A stretch of 64,000 nt of DNA from Ancylothrix sp036704045 (GCA_036704045.1 DATNQM010000048.1:80165-144164); one strand, 5' to 3'; counted from the first letter of the stretch, positions 35,238 to 45,262 are shown. Notes: generated from the sequence alone by a model not told the origin. Made by a program: numbers and translations.

Positions 35238-36329
35238 GTGAAAAAGCAAATTTTCGCTCTCAGTTTTGTCTTATTTGGTGCCGGTGGAGTCTTAGTATCG
35301 CCGATGTCTCAAGCCCAAGAAATAGTTGCTCAAGTTAATCCTAATAATCAACAACTCAGCCGGCTTTTAAAACAAGCACGAGAGTCTGTAGATCGAAGAG
35401 ATTATGGCAGCGCTTTAACACTTTATCAGCAGGCTTTGAGTTTAGATAGTAGAAATCCGCGAATTTATTCAGGAATTGGTTATTTGCAAGCATTGCAACA
35501 AAATTATGAGGCAGCAGCCGGTGCTTATCAACAGGCTACTATCTTAGAGCCAAACAATCCTGATTTTCAATATGCCCTGGCATTTAGTTTAGCAAATATG
35601 GGAGATAATCCCGGTGCGGCGCAGGCTTATCGGCGGAGTGCTCAACTCAGTCCAAGAAATGTTAATTCTTATTTGGGATTGGGTGTAGTTTTGATGCGCC
35701 AAAAAGACTATAACGGCGCAACAAACGCCTTTAAACAAGTGATAGCTATTGAACCACGAAATGCCAAAGCTTACGAATTAACGGGTGCAATGTTATTGCA
35801 ACAAAATCGCACACAAGAAGCAATTCAAAACCTAGAAATAGCCTCTCAACTTAATCCCAGAGAAGGCACAGTGTTATTAAATTTAGGGATTGCTTTCTTG
35901 CAAGAAAATAACCCCAATGGTGCACGGGTATATTTTGAACGAGCTGCTCAACTTGACCCAAATAATGCCGAAGTTCATTTTCAAATTGGCCGAATTTTTC
36001 AAGCCCAAAAAGACTTTGAAAGAGCCGGAGATTCTTACAGAAGGGCTGTTTCAATTAATCCTAGATTTGTACAAGCACAAGCAGCTATTGGTGAAATTCA
36101 TTTACAACAACGAGATTATTTACGGGCTATCATAGCCTATGAGCAAGTGATTGCTATTGCCCCAGAAGATGCCGGTGCTTATTATAATTTGGGCCTGGCA
36201 TTAAAAGGACGTGACCGGCGAGATGAAGCTATTGAAGCCTTTAGAAAGGCACGAGATTTGTATGAAAAACAAGGCAAGTCTGATTGGGTAGAAAAAGCAG
36301 AGAACTTGATTAATGAATTAGAAAATTAA
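35238..36329 (+). CDS. exported TPR-repeat protein
   Basis: It has 363 residues starting with GTG at 35238. An N-terminal signal peptide (MKKQIFALSFVLFG...SPMSQAQE) predicts export to the periplasm. The rest is a chain of about eight TPR units from residue 40 to the end, each with the alternating A/Y...P pattern (for example SALTLYQQALSLDSRNPRIY, then GAAQAYRRSAQLSPRNVNSY). TPR chains act as protein scaffolds. The end overlaps the stop of the convergent cyclase gene by 4 bases (36326-36329). Confidence 0.8.
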   Translation: MKKQIFALSFVLFGAGGVLVSPMSQAQEIVAQVNPNNQQLSRLLKQARESVDRRDYGSALTLYQQALSLDSRNPRIYSGIGYLQALQQNYEAAAGAYQQATILEPNNPDFQYALAFSLANMGDNPGAAQAYRRSAQLSPRNVNSYLGLGVVLMRQKDYNGATNAFKQVIAIEPRNAKAYELTGAMLLQQNRTQEAIQNLEIASQLNPREGTVLLNLGIAFLQENNPNGARVYFERAAQLDPNNAEVHFQIGRIFQAQKDFERAGDSYRRAVSINPRFVQAQAAIGEIHLQQRDYLRAIIAYEQVIAIAPEDAGAYYNLGLALKGRDRRDEAIEAFRKARDLYEKQGKSDWVEKAENLINELEN

Positions 36330-38350
36330 CTGGTGGGAGTTAGAGATTTTCTGCCAATGACTCGATAAACATCTACAGTTTGATGTTTGCCTTTTAAAGC
36401 CAAGGGCCCCCAATTTTCGACTAAATAATTGGCTTCAATATACAGGAGTGTTTCTTTAGCAATTAAGACTCGGCAAATGCTCGTTTGCCGGTCTTTTTCG
36501 CAACTTTCTAAGCGTGAGGCAATGTTCACACTGTCACCAATAATGCCGTATTCTTGACGGTCTTTTCCTCCTAACGAACCGACTACAACCGGCCCGGTGA
36601 AAATTCCCACCCGCATTTGCACCACCGGCAATCCTCTTGTTTGCCATTCTTTGTTTATTTCTTTTAATTTTTCACCAAATTGTAAAGCACAATCAACAGC
36701 ATTATAGGCATCTTCTGCAATTTCATTTTCTGTTGTTCTTTCCACCGGCACTCCAAAAGCTGCCATAATTCCATCGCCTGTAAATTTATTGATAATTCCT
36801 TTGTTTTTTTGCACAGTTTCTGCTAATATTCCCAAATACTCATTTAACCATTCCATTAAAACTTCTGGCGGCATTTGTTCAGAAATTGTACTAAAATCTT
36901 TTAAGTCAGTAAATAACATTGTTGCGATAAGTTTTTGCCCCGGAAGTTTACCAGATTTGATTAATTTATCTCGATTTTTCCAAAGTGCCTCTGCAACTTC
37001 TGGAGAAGTATTTTGCCCCAAAAGTTTCATTACAATTTGTTGCTGATACTGCGCTTGGTAGGCTTTATAACTAATAACTAAAGCAATGGTAGTAAGAGTT
37101 GCTAAACCAGGGATTCCAATTGGTATCCACGCTGTATTAAGAAATAAATAATAGCCGGTGCCAACTATAATTAATAACATTCCACCTCCACCTACAGCTA
37201 AGCGTAGAGGGTGATTAACTAACCAAGCCAAGCTTCCACCGGCCAAAGCCCAGAAAGCAATCCACAAAACTTCACCCCATTCTGACCAAAACCAAAATAG
37301 ACGACGTTCTCCTACAACTGCATCAAGAATTTGACTAGTTATTTGAGCATGAATTAACACACCGGCCATTTTTGGCGCTTGTATTTCCGCAGGACTAAAA
37401 GGTGTTAAAAACAAGTCTCTTTTTGTTGGGGCTGTGTAGCCAATTAATACTATTTTATCTTTTACCCATTCGGGCTGAATTTCATTTTTTAAAACTTGAT
37501 TTAAGCTTACTTGTTTAGCAATATTGTTACGAGAACGGTAATTAAGTAGTATTTGATATCCACTAGCATCGAGTTTTTCATAGCCTCCAGAATAAGGATG
37601 TAAAGGCAAAAACTGTGCTTTTCCCCAAAAAATTAAATCGGGATTAGTTTGGCTGTTTTCTGGTTGAATTCCTTGGGGAGTTAAATAAGCCCCTGTAATT
37701 TGTAAAGGAAAAGAAAATAAAGTAGTTTCTTTATTAAGATTTCCAAAAAGTAAATTTCGCCGCACAACTCCATCTACATCTTGCAATAAATCATTAAAAC
37801 CAATACGTTCGGGCGGAACTGAAGGCGGTGGTGGCACTTCAAAATTGCCGGTAGTTCCCATTTTTGCTATGGCAATAATATTAGGTTTTTGTAATTGTTT
37901 TTCTAGTTTTTCTTTACCACTACCTTGAGCAATATCTCGATAAATATCAACTCCAATTACTGCCGGTTGATATTGTTGTAATTTTTCTAAACTTTCTGCT
38001 AAAGTTTCATCGGTTATTGTTGATTGTTTTAAAGTTTGAATATCCTCTTCGGTGATAGCAACAACCAACAAACGTGGATCCGGGCCTTCATCTGGTTTTT
38101 GCATTACCATTTGGTCAAAAATCAGCAGTTCTAATGGTTGCAAAACTCCTAAATGTCTAAATATAAGTAATACACCAGTAACGGCTGTTGCAGTTAAAGC
38201 AACAACGCCAACGCCTGTTAGGTCGGTATTTTTGAAACGCAGCCAGTTAATTAACTTAGAAATCACGGATAACCTGGTTTTTAAGCTGTTATTTTGTCTT
38301 TCAAGAATAGTCGATAAATTAGTATTTTTTGTGCCTAATTTTTTAGCCAT
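36326..38350 (-). CDS. CHASE2-domain adenylate/guanylate cyclase
   Basis: A 674-residue membrane sensor that makes a cyclic nucleotide. An N-terminal helix (about 50-70) is followed by an extracytoplasmic CHASE2 domain (about 80-340), then three membrane helices (345-425), then a class III cyclase domain (about 470-650). Metal-binding Asp is in FTDLKDFS and FTGDGIMAAFG, adenine-selecting Lys in NKFTGDG, and the transition-state Asn/Arg in GDSVNIASRLE. This residue set indicates an adenylate cyclase. cAMP made by such enzymes controls motility and other responses in cyanobacteria. The ligand of CHASE2 is unknown. Confidence 0.93.
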   Translation of the reverse strand: MAKKLGTKNTNLSTILERQNNSLKTRLSVISKLINWLRFKNTDLTGVGVVALTATAVTGVLLIFRHLGVLQPLELLIFDQMVMQKPDEGPDPRLLVVAITEEDIQTLKQSTITDETLAESLEKLQQYQPAVIGVDIYRDIAQGSGKEKLEKQLQKPNIIAIAKMGTTGNFEVPPPPSVPPERIGFNDLLQDVDGVVRRNLLFGNLNKETTLFSFPLQITGAYLTPQGIQPENSQTNPDLIFWGKAQFLPLHPYSGGYEKLDASGYQILLNYRSRNNIAKQVSLNQVLKNEIQPEWVKDKIVLIGYTAPTKRDLFLTPFSPAEIQAPKMAGVLIHAQITSQILDAVVGERRLFWFWSEWGEVLWIAFWALAGGSLAWLVNHPLRLAVGGGGMLLIIVGTGYYLFLNTAWIPIGIPGLATLTTIALVISYKAYQAQYQQQIVMKLLGQNTSPEVAEALWKNRDKLIKSGKLPGQKLIATMLFTDLKDFSTISEQMPPEVLMEWLNEYLGILAETVQKNKGIINKFTGDGIMAAFGVPVERTTENEIAEDAYNAVDCALQFGEKLKEINKEWQTRGLPVVQMRVGIFTGPVVVGSLGGKDRQEYGIIGDSVNIASRLESCEKDRQTSICRVLIAKETLLYIEANYLVENWGPLALKGKHQTVDVYRVIGRKSLTPTS

Positions 38351-38718
38351 TTTTTCTGAACCAATACCAAAGCCTTAAGCCTTTTTCGATACGCAATACC
38401 CATTGTAAAAGACAACTTCAAAAAAACTAAATTTTTTAGTTGTACTTTAGGCTGTTATCACAACTGATAAGGCTCTCTTTAAAAATAAAATATTTTCGGC
38501 AATCCGTCGAGGGGCTAAACCTCTGGCTTTTAAAAAACATTGTTTCCGTAACTAACCTTAGTTTCTACTCAGGAAAGTTTTATTTTAAAAACGCCTGATT
38601 TCTATAAAAAACTGAAACAGTGCCTTTTTTTTTCAGCCTCCGATACAGTGAGGACAAGTTTGTAAATTTTGCGCTAATCTGAGGAAAGACAATTTTTCAT
38701 TAACAAAACCCAAAGAAT
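38351..38718. other. 368-bp divergent spacer, cyclase / carotenoid oxygenase
   Basis: It holds promoters for both genes. A small A/T hairpin (AACTAAA...TTTAGTT at about 38424) is the only structure I see; there is no gene or RNA. Confidence 0.4.
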
Positions 38719-40119
38719 ATGACGTTAACGGCAACTAATCCTTTTCTAGCCGATAATTTTGCACCTGTAAATGCGGAAATAACAAGCGATAAACTAAAAA
38801 TTATTGGCGAAATTCCCCCTAATTTATCAGGGATGTTTGTGCGAAATGGCCCCAATCCACAATATACTCCCATTGGTCGTTATCACTGGTTTGATGGCGA
38901 TGGAATGCTGCATGGCGTACAAATTAAAAATAGTGAAGCTTCCTATTGCAATCGCTATATAAAAACCCAGGGTTTTATAACAGAAAATGAAGCCGGAAAA
39001 GCTCTATGGGCCGGTCTGTTAGAACCATTCCATAAAAATCCTAGCACCGGCAGCAAAAACACAGCAAATACTGCTTTAATTTATCACGCCGGCCGATTTT
39101 TAGCCCTGTGGGAAGGAGGATTTCCCCATGCCATTTCTCTCCCAAATTTAGACACCATAGGCGACTACAATTTTAATGGCAAATTAGCTTCTTCTTTCAC
39201 AGCACATCCAAAAGTTGACCCCGTAACCGGAGAAATGATGTTTTTTGGTTACTCTTTTTCTCCACCATATTTAACTTATGGAGTAGTTTCGTCCCAAGGT
39301 GATTTGTTAAAAAGTGTGCCTTTTGATTTACCTCAGCCGGTGATGATGCACGATTTTGCCATCACTGAAAATTATACAATTTTTATGGATTTACCCCTAA
39401 CTTTTAGTTTGGAAAGAATCCAAAAAGGCGAGCCATTATTGATGTTTGAATCCAATCGCGTAAGCCGTTTTGGTATTGTACCACGTCATGGAGATAACAC
39501 TCAAATTCGTTGGTTTGAATCTTCACCTTGTTTTATTTTCCATACTTTAAATGCCTATGAAGATGGAGACGAAATCATCTTAATGGCTTGCCGTATCAGT
39601 AGCATAGATGTTTTAAATGGAGATAACAATTCTAGTGAAACACCTGGAGAGCTTGCTTACTTATATCGCTGGCGTTTTAACTTAAAAACTGGTGAAGTAT
39701 CCGAAGAAAAGTTAGCTGATCAACCCTCAGATTTTCCTCGAATTAATGAGCAGTTTTTAGGCAGAAAATCTCGCTATGGCTATAGCTCTAAATTTGTTAA
39801 AACTGCGATGCCTTTGTTTGATGGCTTAATTAAACATGACTTTCAAAATGGCAATGCTAAAATTCATAACTTTGGGGAACATCGATTTGGTGGTGAAGCT
39901 GTTTTTGTACCTTCTCCTGATAGTAAATCTGAAGATGATGGCTGGTTGATGACATTTGTTTATGATACGCAAACAGATGTGTCAGAGTTAGTAATTGTAA
40001 GTGCAAAAGATTTTGAAGCAGAGCCTATTGCACGGGTAATTTTACCCCAACGAGTGCCCTATGGTTTTCATGGAATTTGGGTTTCAGAAGAACAGTTAAA
40101 AACAGCCTATTCTGATTAA
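38719..40119 (+). CDS. carotenoid cleavage oxygenase (RPE65 family)
   Basis: A 466-residue non-haem iron oxygenase that cleaves carotenoids or apocarotenoids. The four iron-binding histidines are visible in TAHPKVDP, MMHDFAIT, FHTLNAYED and the C-terminal YGFHGIWV. The N-terminus (FVRNGPNPQYTPIGRYHWFDGDGML) is the family signature. Cyanobacterial relatives include apocarotenoid-15,15'-oxygenase (retinal formation) and 9-cis-epoxycarotenoid dioxygenase-like enzymes; the substrate here cannot be told. The retinal route would supply rhodopsins, but none is seen in the window. Confidence 0.93.
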   Translation: MTLTATNPFLADNFAPVNAEITSDKLKIIGEIPPNLSGMFVRNGPNPQYTPIGRYHWFDGDGMLHGVQIKNSEASYCNRYIKTQGFITENEAGKALWAGLLEPFHKNPSTGSKNTANTALIYHAGRFLALWEGGFPHAISLPNLDTIGDYNFNGKLASSFTAHPKVDPVTGEMMFFGYSFSPPYLTYGVVSSQGDLLKSVPFDLPQPVMMHDFAITENYTIFMDLPLTFSLERIQKGEPLLMFESNRVSRFGIVPRHGDNTQIRWFESSPCFIFHTLNAYEDGDEIILMACRISSIDVLNGDNNSSETPGELAYLYRWRFNLKTGEVSEEKLADQPSDFPRINEQFLGRKSRYGYSSKFVKTAMPLFDGLIKHDFQNGNAKIHNFGEHRFGGEAVFVPSPDSKSEDDGWLMTFVYDTQTDVSELVIVSAKDFEAEPIARVILPQRVPYGFHGIWVSEEQLKTAYSD

Positions 40120-40131
40120 AAAATCAAAAAA

Positions 40132-40157
40132 AAGGGAAGAAACCAAAATCTTCCCTT
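40132..40157 (-). terminator. terminator of the Ycf66 gene
   Basis: AAGGGAAGA pairs with TCTTCCCTT around an 8-base loop. On the minus strand the stem is followed by TTTTTTTGATTTTTT, so it ends the Ycf66 transcript; it also lies 12 bases after the convergent oxygenase gene. Confidence 0.75.
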
Positions 40158-40180
40158 TCTCAATTCATCAATTCAACACA

Positions 40181-41803
40181 TTAAAAATCATCATCATCCT
40201 TAATATCACCGGCAACCCCCTTAACAGAGCTTGCCTGGGCGGAACGTTTCGGCACCTCAACACGCGCCACATCCTCACGCTTTTCTGACAACTCAGCAAC
40301 ATCCCCCTCCGACTCCTGAGAAACCACCGGCACACTTTCCGCCAAAGGTTCCACCGGCAACACCACCGCCACCGGCTCAACAACCTCCACCGGCACCTCC
40401 ACAGAAGCCTCCTCAAAAGCCTCCGCCGGCGGTGCCAAATCAACCTCCGGCGCTATCTCCTCCACCACCACATCCCCCACAGAAACCTTCTCAGAAGCAG
40501 CTTTTGCCGCCTCCACCAACTCCTCAGAAGGCTCATTTGGGCGCACCAACTCCGGCACCGTATCCTCCCTACTTGACTCCACCACCGGCTCAAACTCAAC
40601 CGTCACCGACTCAGTTACCGTCACAGAATTATCAGACAAAACCACCGTTTCCTCAACCATCACCTCCCCTATTACAGCCTCAACCACCGGCGACTCTTCA
40701 GCCTTGACAGCTTCAACCACCGGCAACTCTTCCGACTTCACCGCTTCAACCACCGGCAACTCTTCCGACTTGACAGCCTCAACCACCGTCAACTCTTCAG
40801 CCTTGACAACAGCAGCCGGTTTAACTTCCACCGCCTTCTTATCCTTCTTCGCAAACAAATTCATCAGCGGCGCAAAAATTGCCCCCAAACCACCACCTTT
40901 AGAAGATTTCTCTTTCTTCTGTTTCTGAGGTTTATTATCTTTCTTATCTTTGTTTTCCTTTTCCTTCTTATCTTTCTTCTTTGCTACAACCGGCTCTTTT
41001 TTCGTCTCCACCTTCGCCACAGAAACCGGCACCGGTTCAACATCATCAAACCCAAAATCATCATCCTCCATCAAAGGCACCACCGTCTCACCAGTCGGTA
41101 CAACCGGTGTCGCAGCCTCCACAGGTGCCTGTGTAGCCTCCACAGGTGCCGGTATTTCCTCAACCTGAATAACCGTAGCCGGTGAAACATTAGAAACCGG
41201 CATTTCCTCAACCTGAATAACCGTAGCCGGTGAAACATTCTCCGGTTTTTGTGGCACCAAAACATCCTCCAAAGAAGGCAAACTCTCCATCTCTGGCAAA
41301 GAAGCCTCCACCTTCACCGCCGGCGGAGTAGAACTAGCAACAGAAACCGGCTTATCCTTAGACTTACCCTTAAACAACCCAAAACCGCCAGACTTCGTAA
41401 CCACCTTTTGCGGCGCAGAACCTTCTATCGTCACCGGTGCCGTAGTAGAACCAGCAACGGAAACCGGCTTATCCTTTGGCTTGCCCTTAAACAACCCAAA
41501 ACCACCAGACTTTTCAATCACCTTATCAGAAACCTCTGTCCGCTGACGAGCCGGTGTCACTTCGCGCCTTAACAGCAAAGTTTGCCAAGCAAACCAACCC
41601 ATAAACGCCACCGTTGCCGTTTGCCCCAAAAGCACCGCACCGGTCATCCTGCCCGCACAAAACCATAAAACTAAAGCATAAAACATTCCAATCCCACTCC
41701 AGAAAAAATCCCCCTTTCGGTGAACCTCTGGAAAAAAGAAAGCAGCCATATAAAGCAAAAAGCTACCAACACCTACCAATACTGCCAAAATGTTAGAAAG
41801 CAT
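40181..41803 (-). CDS. ycf66: Ycf66-family protein with very long repetitive tail
   Basis: The first 95 residues are the Ycf66 domain: three membrane segments (ILAVLVGVGSFLLYMAAFFF, then FFWSGIGMFYALVLWFC, then TATVAFMGWFAWQTLLL) and RREVTPARQR. Ycf66 is a conserved protein of cyanobacteria and plastids of unknown role. The remaining 445 residues are low-complexity and repeat-rich. A 35-residue unit containing KSGGFGLFKGK and DKPVSVA occurs twice (from about residue 94 and 133). The unit NVSPATVIQVEE occurs twice (about 192-220). The unit VVEAVKSEELP recurs four times (about 325-365). A central Lys-rich segment (KKKDKKEKENKDKKDNKP) and a Pro/Val/Glu-rich end follow. The length of 540 is roughly double a usual cyanobacterial Ycf66. 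Confidence 0.88.
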   Translation of the reverse strand: MLSNILAVLVGVGSFLLYMAAFFFPEVHRKGDFFWSGIGMFYALVLWFCAGRMTGAVLLGQTATVAFMGWFAWQTLLLRREVTPARQRTEVSDKVIEKSGGFGLFKGKPKDKPVSVAGSTTAPVTIEGSAPQKVVTKSGGFGLFKGKSKDKPVSVASSTPPAVKVEASLPEMESLPSLEDVLVPQKPENVSPATVIQVEEMPVSNVSPATVIQVEEIPAPVEATQAPVEAATPVVPTGETVVPLMEDDDFGFDDVEPVPVSVAKVETKKEPVVAKKKDKKEKENKDKKDNKPQKQKKEKSSKGGGLGAIFAPLMNLFAKKDKKAVEVKPAAVVKAEELTVVEAVKSEELPVVEAVKSEELPVVEAVKAEESPVVEAVIGEVMVEETVVLSDNSVTVTESVTVEFEPVVESSREDTVPELVRPNEPSEELVEAAKAASEKVSVGDVVVEEIAPEVDLAPPAEAFEEASVEVPVEVVEPVAVVLPVEPLAESVPVVSQESEGDVAELSEKREDVARVEVPKRSAQASSVKGVAGDIKDDDDF

Positions 41804-42023
41804 CTTTTAACCTACACTTTACAAAACTAAACAAAAAGCCCATTTTTGGTTGCTTACAGGCTAATTTTATCCTTCTCACAGCCCCTTATGCGGAACATCT
41901 CCCATACTTGTGTAGCAGAATAAACTCCAATGCAAAAACTCCTTGTTAGCATCATCCCTATAGATATGCTCGCATTGTTAGCGGCCTCAAAAATTACCAT
42001 TACAAAACCAGGATAATTTTATT

Positions 42024-43331
42024 ATGAAAATTAAAAGCATCCTTCCCCTCCTTACCCTCACCGGCACAACCCTCTTTACCCTTCCCAGCTTCGCCCAAAC
42101 CTCCCTCCAACAACTCGCCGGCATCGCCGCTTCCCCAACCCCCGCAGAAGCCAACCTCGCCATCGCCCAACTGCGAGAAAAAGGGCCCGAAGGCATCCAA
42201 GCCTTCCTCAATCTTCATGCAGATAAATTGCAACTCAATAGCAACCTTGATTCTAAAACCCGCAGCAGCCTACAAACCGCCCTTGATAGCATCTGCGCCC
42301 AGCGTGACTGCTACGCCTCACAACTTTATTGGTACACCGACCTAGAAAAAGCAAAACAAGCCGCAGCCAAAACCGGCAAACCCATCCTCTCCCTCCATCT
42401 CTTAGGCAAATTGAATGAAGAACTTAGCTGCGCCAACAGCCGGTTTTTCCGCATCGCCCTTTATCCCAACGCCCAAATATCCCAATATCTGCGCGAAAAC
42501 TATATTCTGCACTGGCAGTCTGTCCGCCCTGCCCCCAGAGTAACCATCGACTTTGGAGACGGGCGCACTCTGGAACGTACCCTCACCGGCAACAGCATTC
42601 ACTACATCCTCGACAGTAACGGACGCCCTATTGAAGCCCTCCCCGGACTTTATGGCCCCCAAGCATTCCTCAAGCAATTATCACGAACTAACAATTTTGT
42701 CAAGTCCTATAACAATACTCCTCCTCAACAACAAGAAACCCTACTGCGTCAATATCATCAACAACGTCTTAGCGAAATAGAATCTTCCTGGCAAAATGAC
42801 TTTACCAAATTAGGGCAATTAGTCCCCCCTTTACCCAGCCTGCCAAACACAGCCCAACCCCAACCCACAGCCCTTGAAGCCGCACCCATAGCAATGAGTA
42901 AAATGGTTGTCGAAATGCCTGTGTTGCGTTCCATCACACCAAGTGCCGAAAGTAACACACCAACCGCCGATAACAGCATTTGGGAAAAATTAGCAGAACT
43001 TCATGCAGCCGATGCCCGTTTGGATAGTAACACTATCAACTTAATGCAAAGCAAAAATAGCAACTATCAAAACTTAGAAAATCTCCAAAAAGTCTTACCA
43101 AATTTTGAGCGGAATATTGCTTTAGATACTGTTCGCAACGAATACTTGTTTCACCGGCAACTACATCAATGGTTTATTAATGGACAATCTACTAATAACC
43201 TTGAAAACTTAAATCAAAGAGTTTATGCAGAATTGTTTTTAACGCCCAGTTCCGATCCTTGGTTAGGGTTAATGCCGGTCGATAGTTATACCGGCATTGA
43301 AAATGATGGAATGTTGAGAACCAAAAATTGA
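42024..43331 (+). CDS. exported thioredoxin-fold-like protein, unknown function
   Basis: A signal peptide (MKIKSILPLLTLTGTTLFTL, cleavage after SFAQ) directs export. Residues 85-150 (LYWYTDLEKAKQAAAKTGKP, then LRENYILHWQSVRP) have the layout of thioredoxin-like proteins in which a helix follows a WYTDLEKA strand, but there is no CxxC; two single Cys (about 90, 95) and one later (about 135) are spaced otherwise. The region ILDSNGRPIEALPGLYGP resembles the cis-Pro loop part. The C-terminal 200 residues are helical with no motif. Redox activity is therefore doubtful. It may be an inactive or structural relative. Confidence 0.55.
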   Translation: MKIKSILPLLTLTGTTLFTLPSFAQTSLQQLAGIAASPTPAEANLAIAQLREKGPEGIQAFLNLHADKLQLNSNLDSKTRSSLQTALDSICAQRDCYASQLYWYTDLEKAKQAAAKTGKPILSLHLLGKLNEELSCANSRFFRIALYPNAQISQYLRENYILHWQSVRPAPRVTIDFGDGRTLERTLTGNSIHYILDSNGRPIEALPGLYGPQAFLKQLSRTNNFVKSYNNTPPQQQETLLRQYHQQRLSEIESSWQNDFTKLGQLVPPLPSLPNTAQPQPTALEAAPIAMSKMVVEMPVLRSITPSAESNTPTADNSIWEKLAELHAADARLDSNTINLMQSKNSNYQNLENLQKVLPNFERNIALDTVRNEYLFHRQLHQWFINGQSTNNLENLNQRVYAELFLTPSSDPWLGLMPVDSYTGIENDGMLRTKN

Positions 43332-43400
43332 CCCTTGGAGGTATTAAGAAATATTTGATTTTAAAATTAACGACTTTAGTCTGGAAAACTTTTTTGTTAT

Positions 43401-43434
43401 CTACGCTACCAGAAAAAAAAGGCTGGTGGTGTAG
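43401..43434 (+). terminator. hairpin downstream of 42024 gene
   Basis: CTACGCTACCAG (43401-43412) pairs with CTGGTGGTGTAG (43423-43434) with two G-U pairs around a 10-base loop, followed by AGTTTCTT. It is a probable transcript end, though the T run is weak. Confidence 0.5.
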
Positions 43435-43600
43435 AGTTTCTTCCCTTTGACATCTACCCTAATGTTGATATATATACAAACCTTGTGTCAACAGGGATGA
43501 TTTTGTCTGGAAGTGTTTACTTTTAATATCTTCTTTAGCAATGATTTTGAAAAATCGGGCTACCCTGTAAAAGAACAAACAGCTAGAAAAGCGACACCGT

Positions 43601-45097
43601 ATGACCCTACAAAGCTTTGGAATAATTGGTTTAGCCGTGATGGGTGAAAACATTGCCCTCAACGTTGAACGCAACGGTTTCCCCATCTCAGTCTACAACC
43701 GCAGCCCTGAAAAAACAGATGCCTTTGTCTCCACACGAGGACAAGGCAAAAATGTTAAAGGTACTTATTCCCTAGAAGAATTTGTCCACTCCCTCGAACG
43801 TCCCCGCAAAATGCTCATCATGGTTAAAGCTGGGGCGCCGGTGGATGCAGTTATTGACCAACTAAAACCATACCTAGAAGAAGGCGATATCATCATTGAT
43901 GGTGGTAACTCGCTTTATGATGATACAGCCCGCCGCACCCGCGATTTAGAAGCCCAAGGATTTCGATTCATTGGCATGGGAGTTTCTGGGGGTGAAGAAG
44001 GAGCTCTTAATGGCCCTAGTTTAATGCCTGGTGGCACAAAAAGTTCCTACGAATATCTTGAACCAATCTTTACAAAAATCGCCGCCCAAGTTGATGATGG
44101 AGCTTGTGTTGCATATATGGGCCCAGCCGGTGCCGGTCACTATGTCAAAATGGTGCATAACGGCATTGAATATGGGGATATGCAGTTAATTGCCGAAGCC
44201 TACGATTTGTTAAAAAATACCTTGGGGCTTGACCATAATCAACTGCACGAAGTTTTTGCAGAATGGAATTTAACTGATGAATTAAATTCCTATTTAATTG
44301 AAATTACCACTGAGATTTTCACCAAGGTTGATCCAGAGACAAATTTGCCTGTAGTTGATTTAATTTTGGATGCAGCCGGTCAAAAAGGGACAGGCCGGTG
44401 GACAGTACAAAGTGCCTTAGAATTAGGTGTTTGCATTCCTACGATCATTGCTGCTGTTAATGCGCGGATCATGTCATCTTACAAACTAGAACGAGTCGCC
44501 GCCTCCAAAGAATTAACCGGCCCCACCGGCAAATATGAAGGCGATACCAAAACCTTTATTAACCAAATTCGAGATGCACTTTATTGCTCAAAAATTTGTT
44601 CCTACGCCCAAGGTATGGCTTTATTAAGCACAGCATCAAAGACCTATTCCTACAATTTAAATTTGAGTGAAATTGCTCGAATTTGGAAAGGTGGCTGTAT
44701 TATTCGGGCTGGGTTTTTGAATAAAATCAAAGACGCTTTTAAGGAAAACCCTACTTTGTCTAATTTGTTGTTGGCACCGGAATTTAAACAAACCATTCTC
44801 GACCGGCAAACTGCATGGCGCGAAGTGATTTCTGTGGCGGCTAAACTGGGTGTGCCGGTGCCTGCTTTTAGTGCCAGTTTAGATTATTTTGACAGCTATC
44901 GACGCGCAAGTTTACCTCAAAACTTGACTCAAGCCCAACGCGACTACTTTGGTGCCCACACCTACGAACGAGTCGATAAACAGGGTGTATTCCATACTGA
45001 ATGGACGGAAGCTTCTAAGGAAACTCTGCAAACTTCCACTCCTCAATCACAACAAGCCACAACTCCTCTTGAAAAAACTGCGAGTGTAAAAGGTTAA
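43601..45097 (+). CDS. gnd: 6-phosphogluconate dehydrogenase (decarboxylating)
   Basis: It oxidises 6-phosphogluconate to ribulose 5-phosphate with release of CO2 and formation of NADPH, in the oxidative pentose phosphate pathway that feeds cyanobacteria in the dark. Visible parts are the NADP motif GLAVMGENIALNVERNG, VSGGEEGALNGPSLMPGG, the substrate-site KMVHNGIEYGDMQLIAEAY with catalytic Lys/Asn, and the conserved C-terminal AQRDYFGAHTYERVD. At 498 residues it carries a Gln/Ser/Thr-rich extension of about 28 residues. The ATG at 43601 gives the standard N-terminus. Confidence 0.97.
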   Translation: MTLQSFGIIGLAVMGENIALNVERNGFPISVYNRSPEKTDAFVSTRGQGKNVKGTYSLEEFVHSLERPRKMLIMVKAGAPVDAVIDQLKPYLEEGDIIIDGGNSLYDDTARRTRDLEAQGFRFIGMGVSGGEEGALNGPSLMPGGTKSSYEYLEPIFTKIAAQVDDGACVAYMGPAGAGHYVKMVHNGIEYGDMQLIAEAYDLLKNTLGLDHNQLHEVFAEWNLTDELNSYLIEITTEIFTKVDPETNLPVVDLILDAAGQKGTGRWTVQSALELGVCIPTIIAAVNARIMSSYKLERVAASKELTGPTGKYEGDTKTFINQIRDALYCSKICSYAQGMALLSTASKTYSYNLNLSEIARIWKGGCIIRAGFLNKIKDAFKENPTLSNLLLAPEFKQTILDRQTAWREVISVAAKLGVPVPAFSASLDYFDSYRRASLPQNLTQAQRDYFGAHTYERVDKQGVFHTEWTEASKETLQTSTPQSQQATTPLEKTASVKG

Positions 45098-45110
45098 GTA
45101 GCTAATTTTA

Positions 45111-45146
45111 GGGGTCAGTTTGGAGTTGTTTTTATCAGCTGGCCCC
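45111..45146 (+). terminator. gnd terminator candidate
   Basis: GGGGTCAG (45111-45118) pairs with CTGGCCCC (45139-45146, one G-U), and the flanks TAATTTTA and TAATTATTA extend it. It begins 14 bases after the gnd stop. Confidence 0.55.
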
Positions 45147-45187
45147 TAATTATTAAATTTCAGATAAGTAGAAGCACTCAATTATTT

Positions 45188-45262
45188 GTAGGATGGGTCA
45201 AGCGTAAGCGCAACCCATCAAAGCCCCTCAAAAGTTGGGTTTCGTTCCTTAACCCAACCTAC
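45188..45262. repeat. nested dispersed palindrome
   Basis: Two hairpins (GGGT...ACCC and GTTGGGTT...AACCCAAC) lie inside outer arms GTAGG and CCTAC. The GGTTGGGT core matches the elements at 10243 and 34204. This is a larger member of the same dispersed family. It lies within a 325-bp gene-free spacer between gnd and the aldolase. Confidence 0.5.

Noticed and set aside
40231..40707. A 158-codon plus-strand open frame, very Pro-rich
   Set aside because: It is antisense to the Ycf66 coding region, and its proline content is just the complement of the Val/Glu/Gly repeats there. No ribosome binding site or plausible domain.
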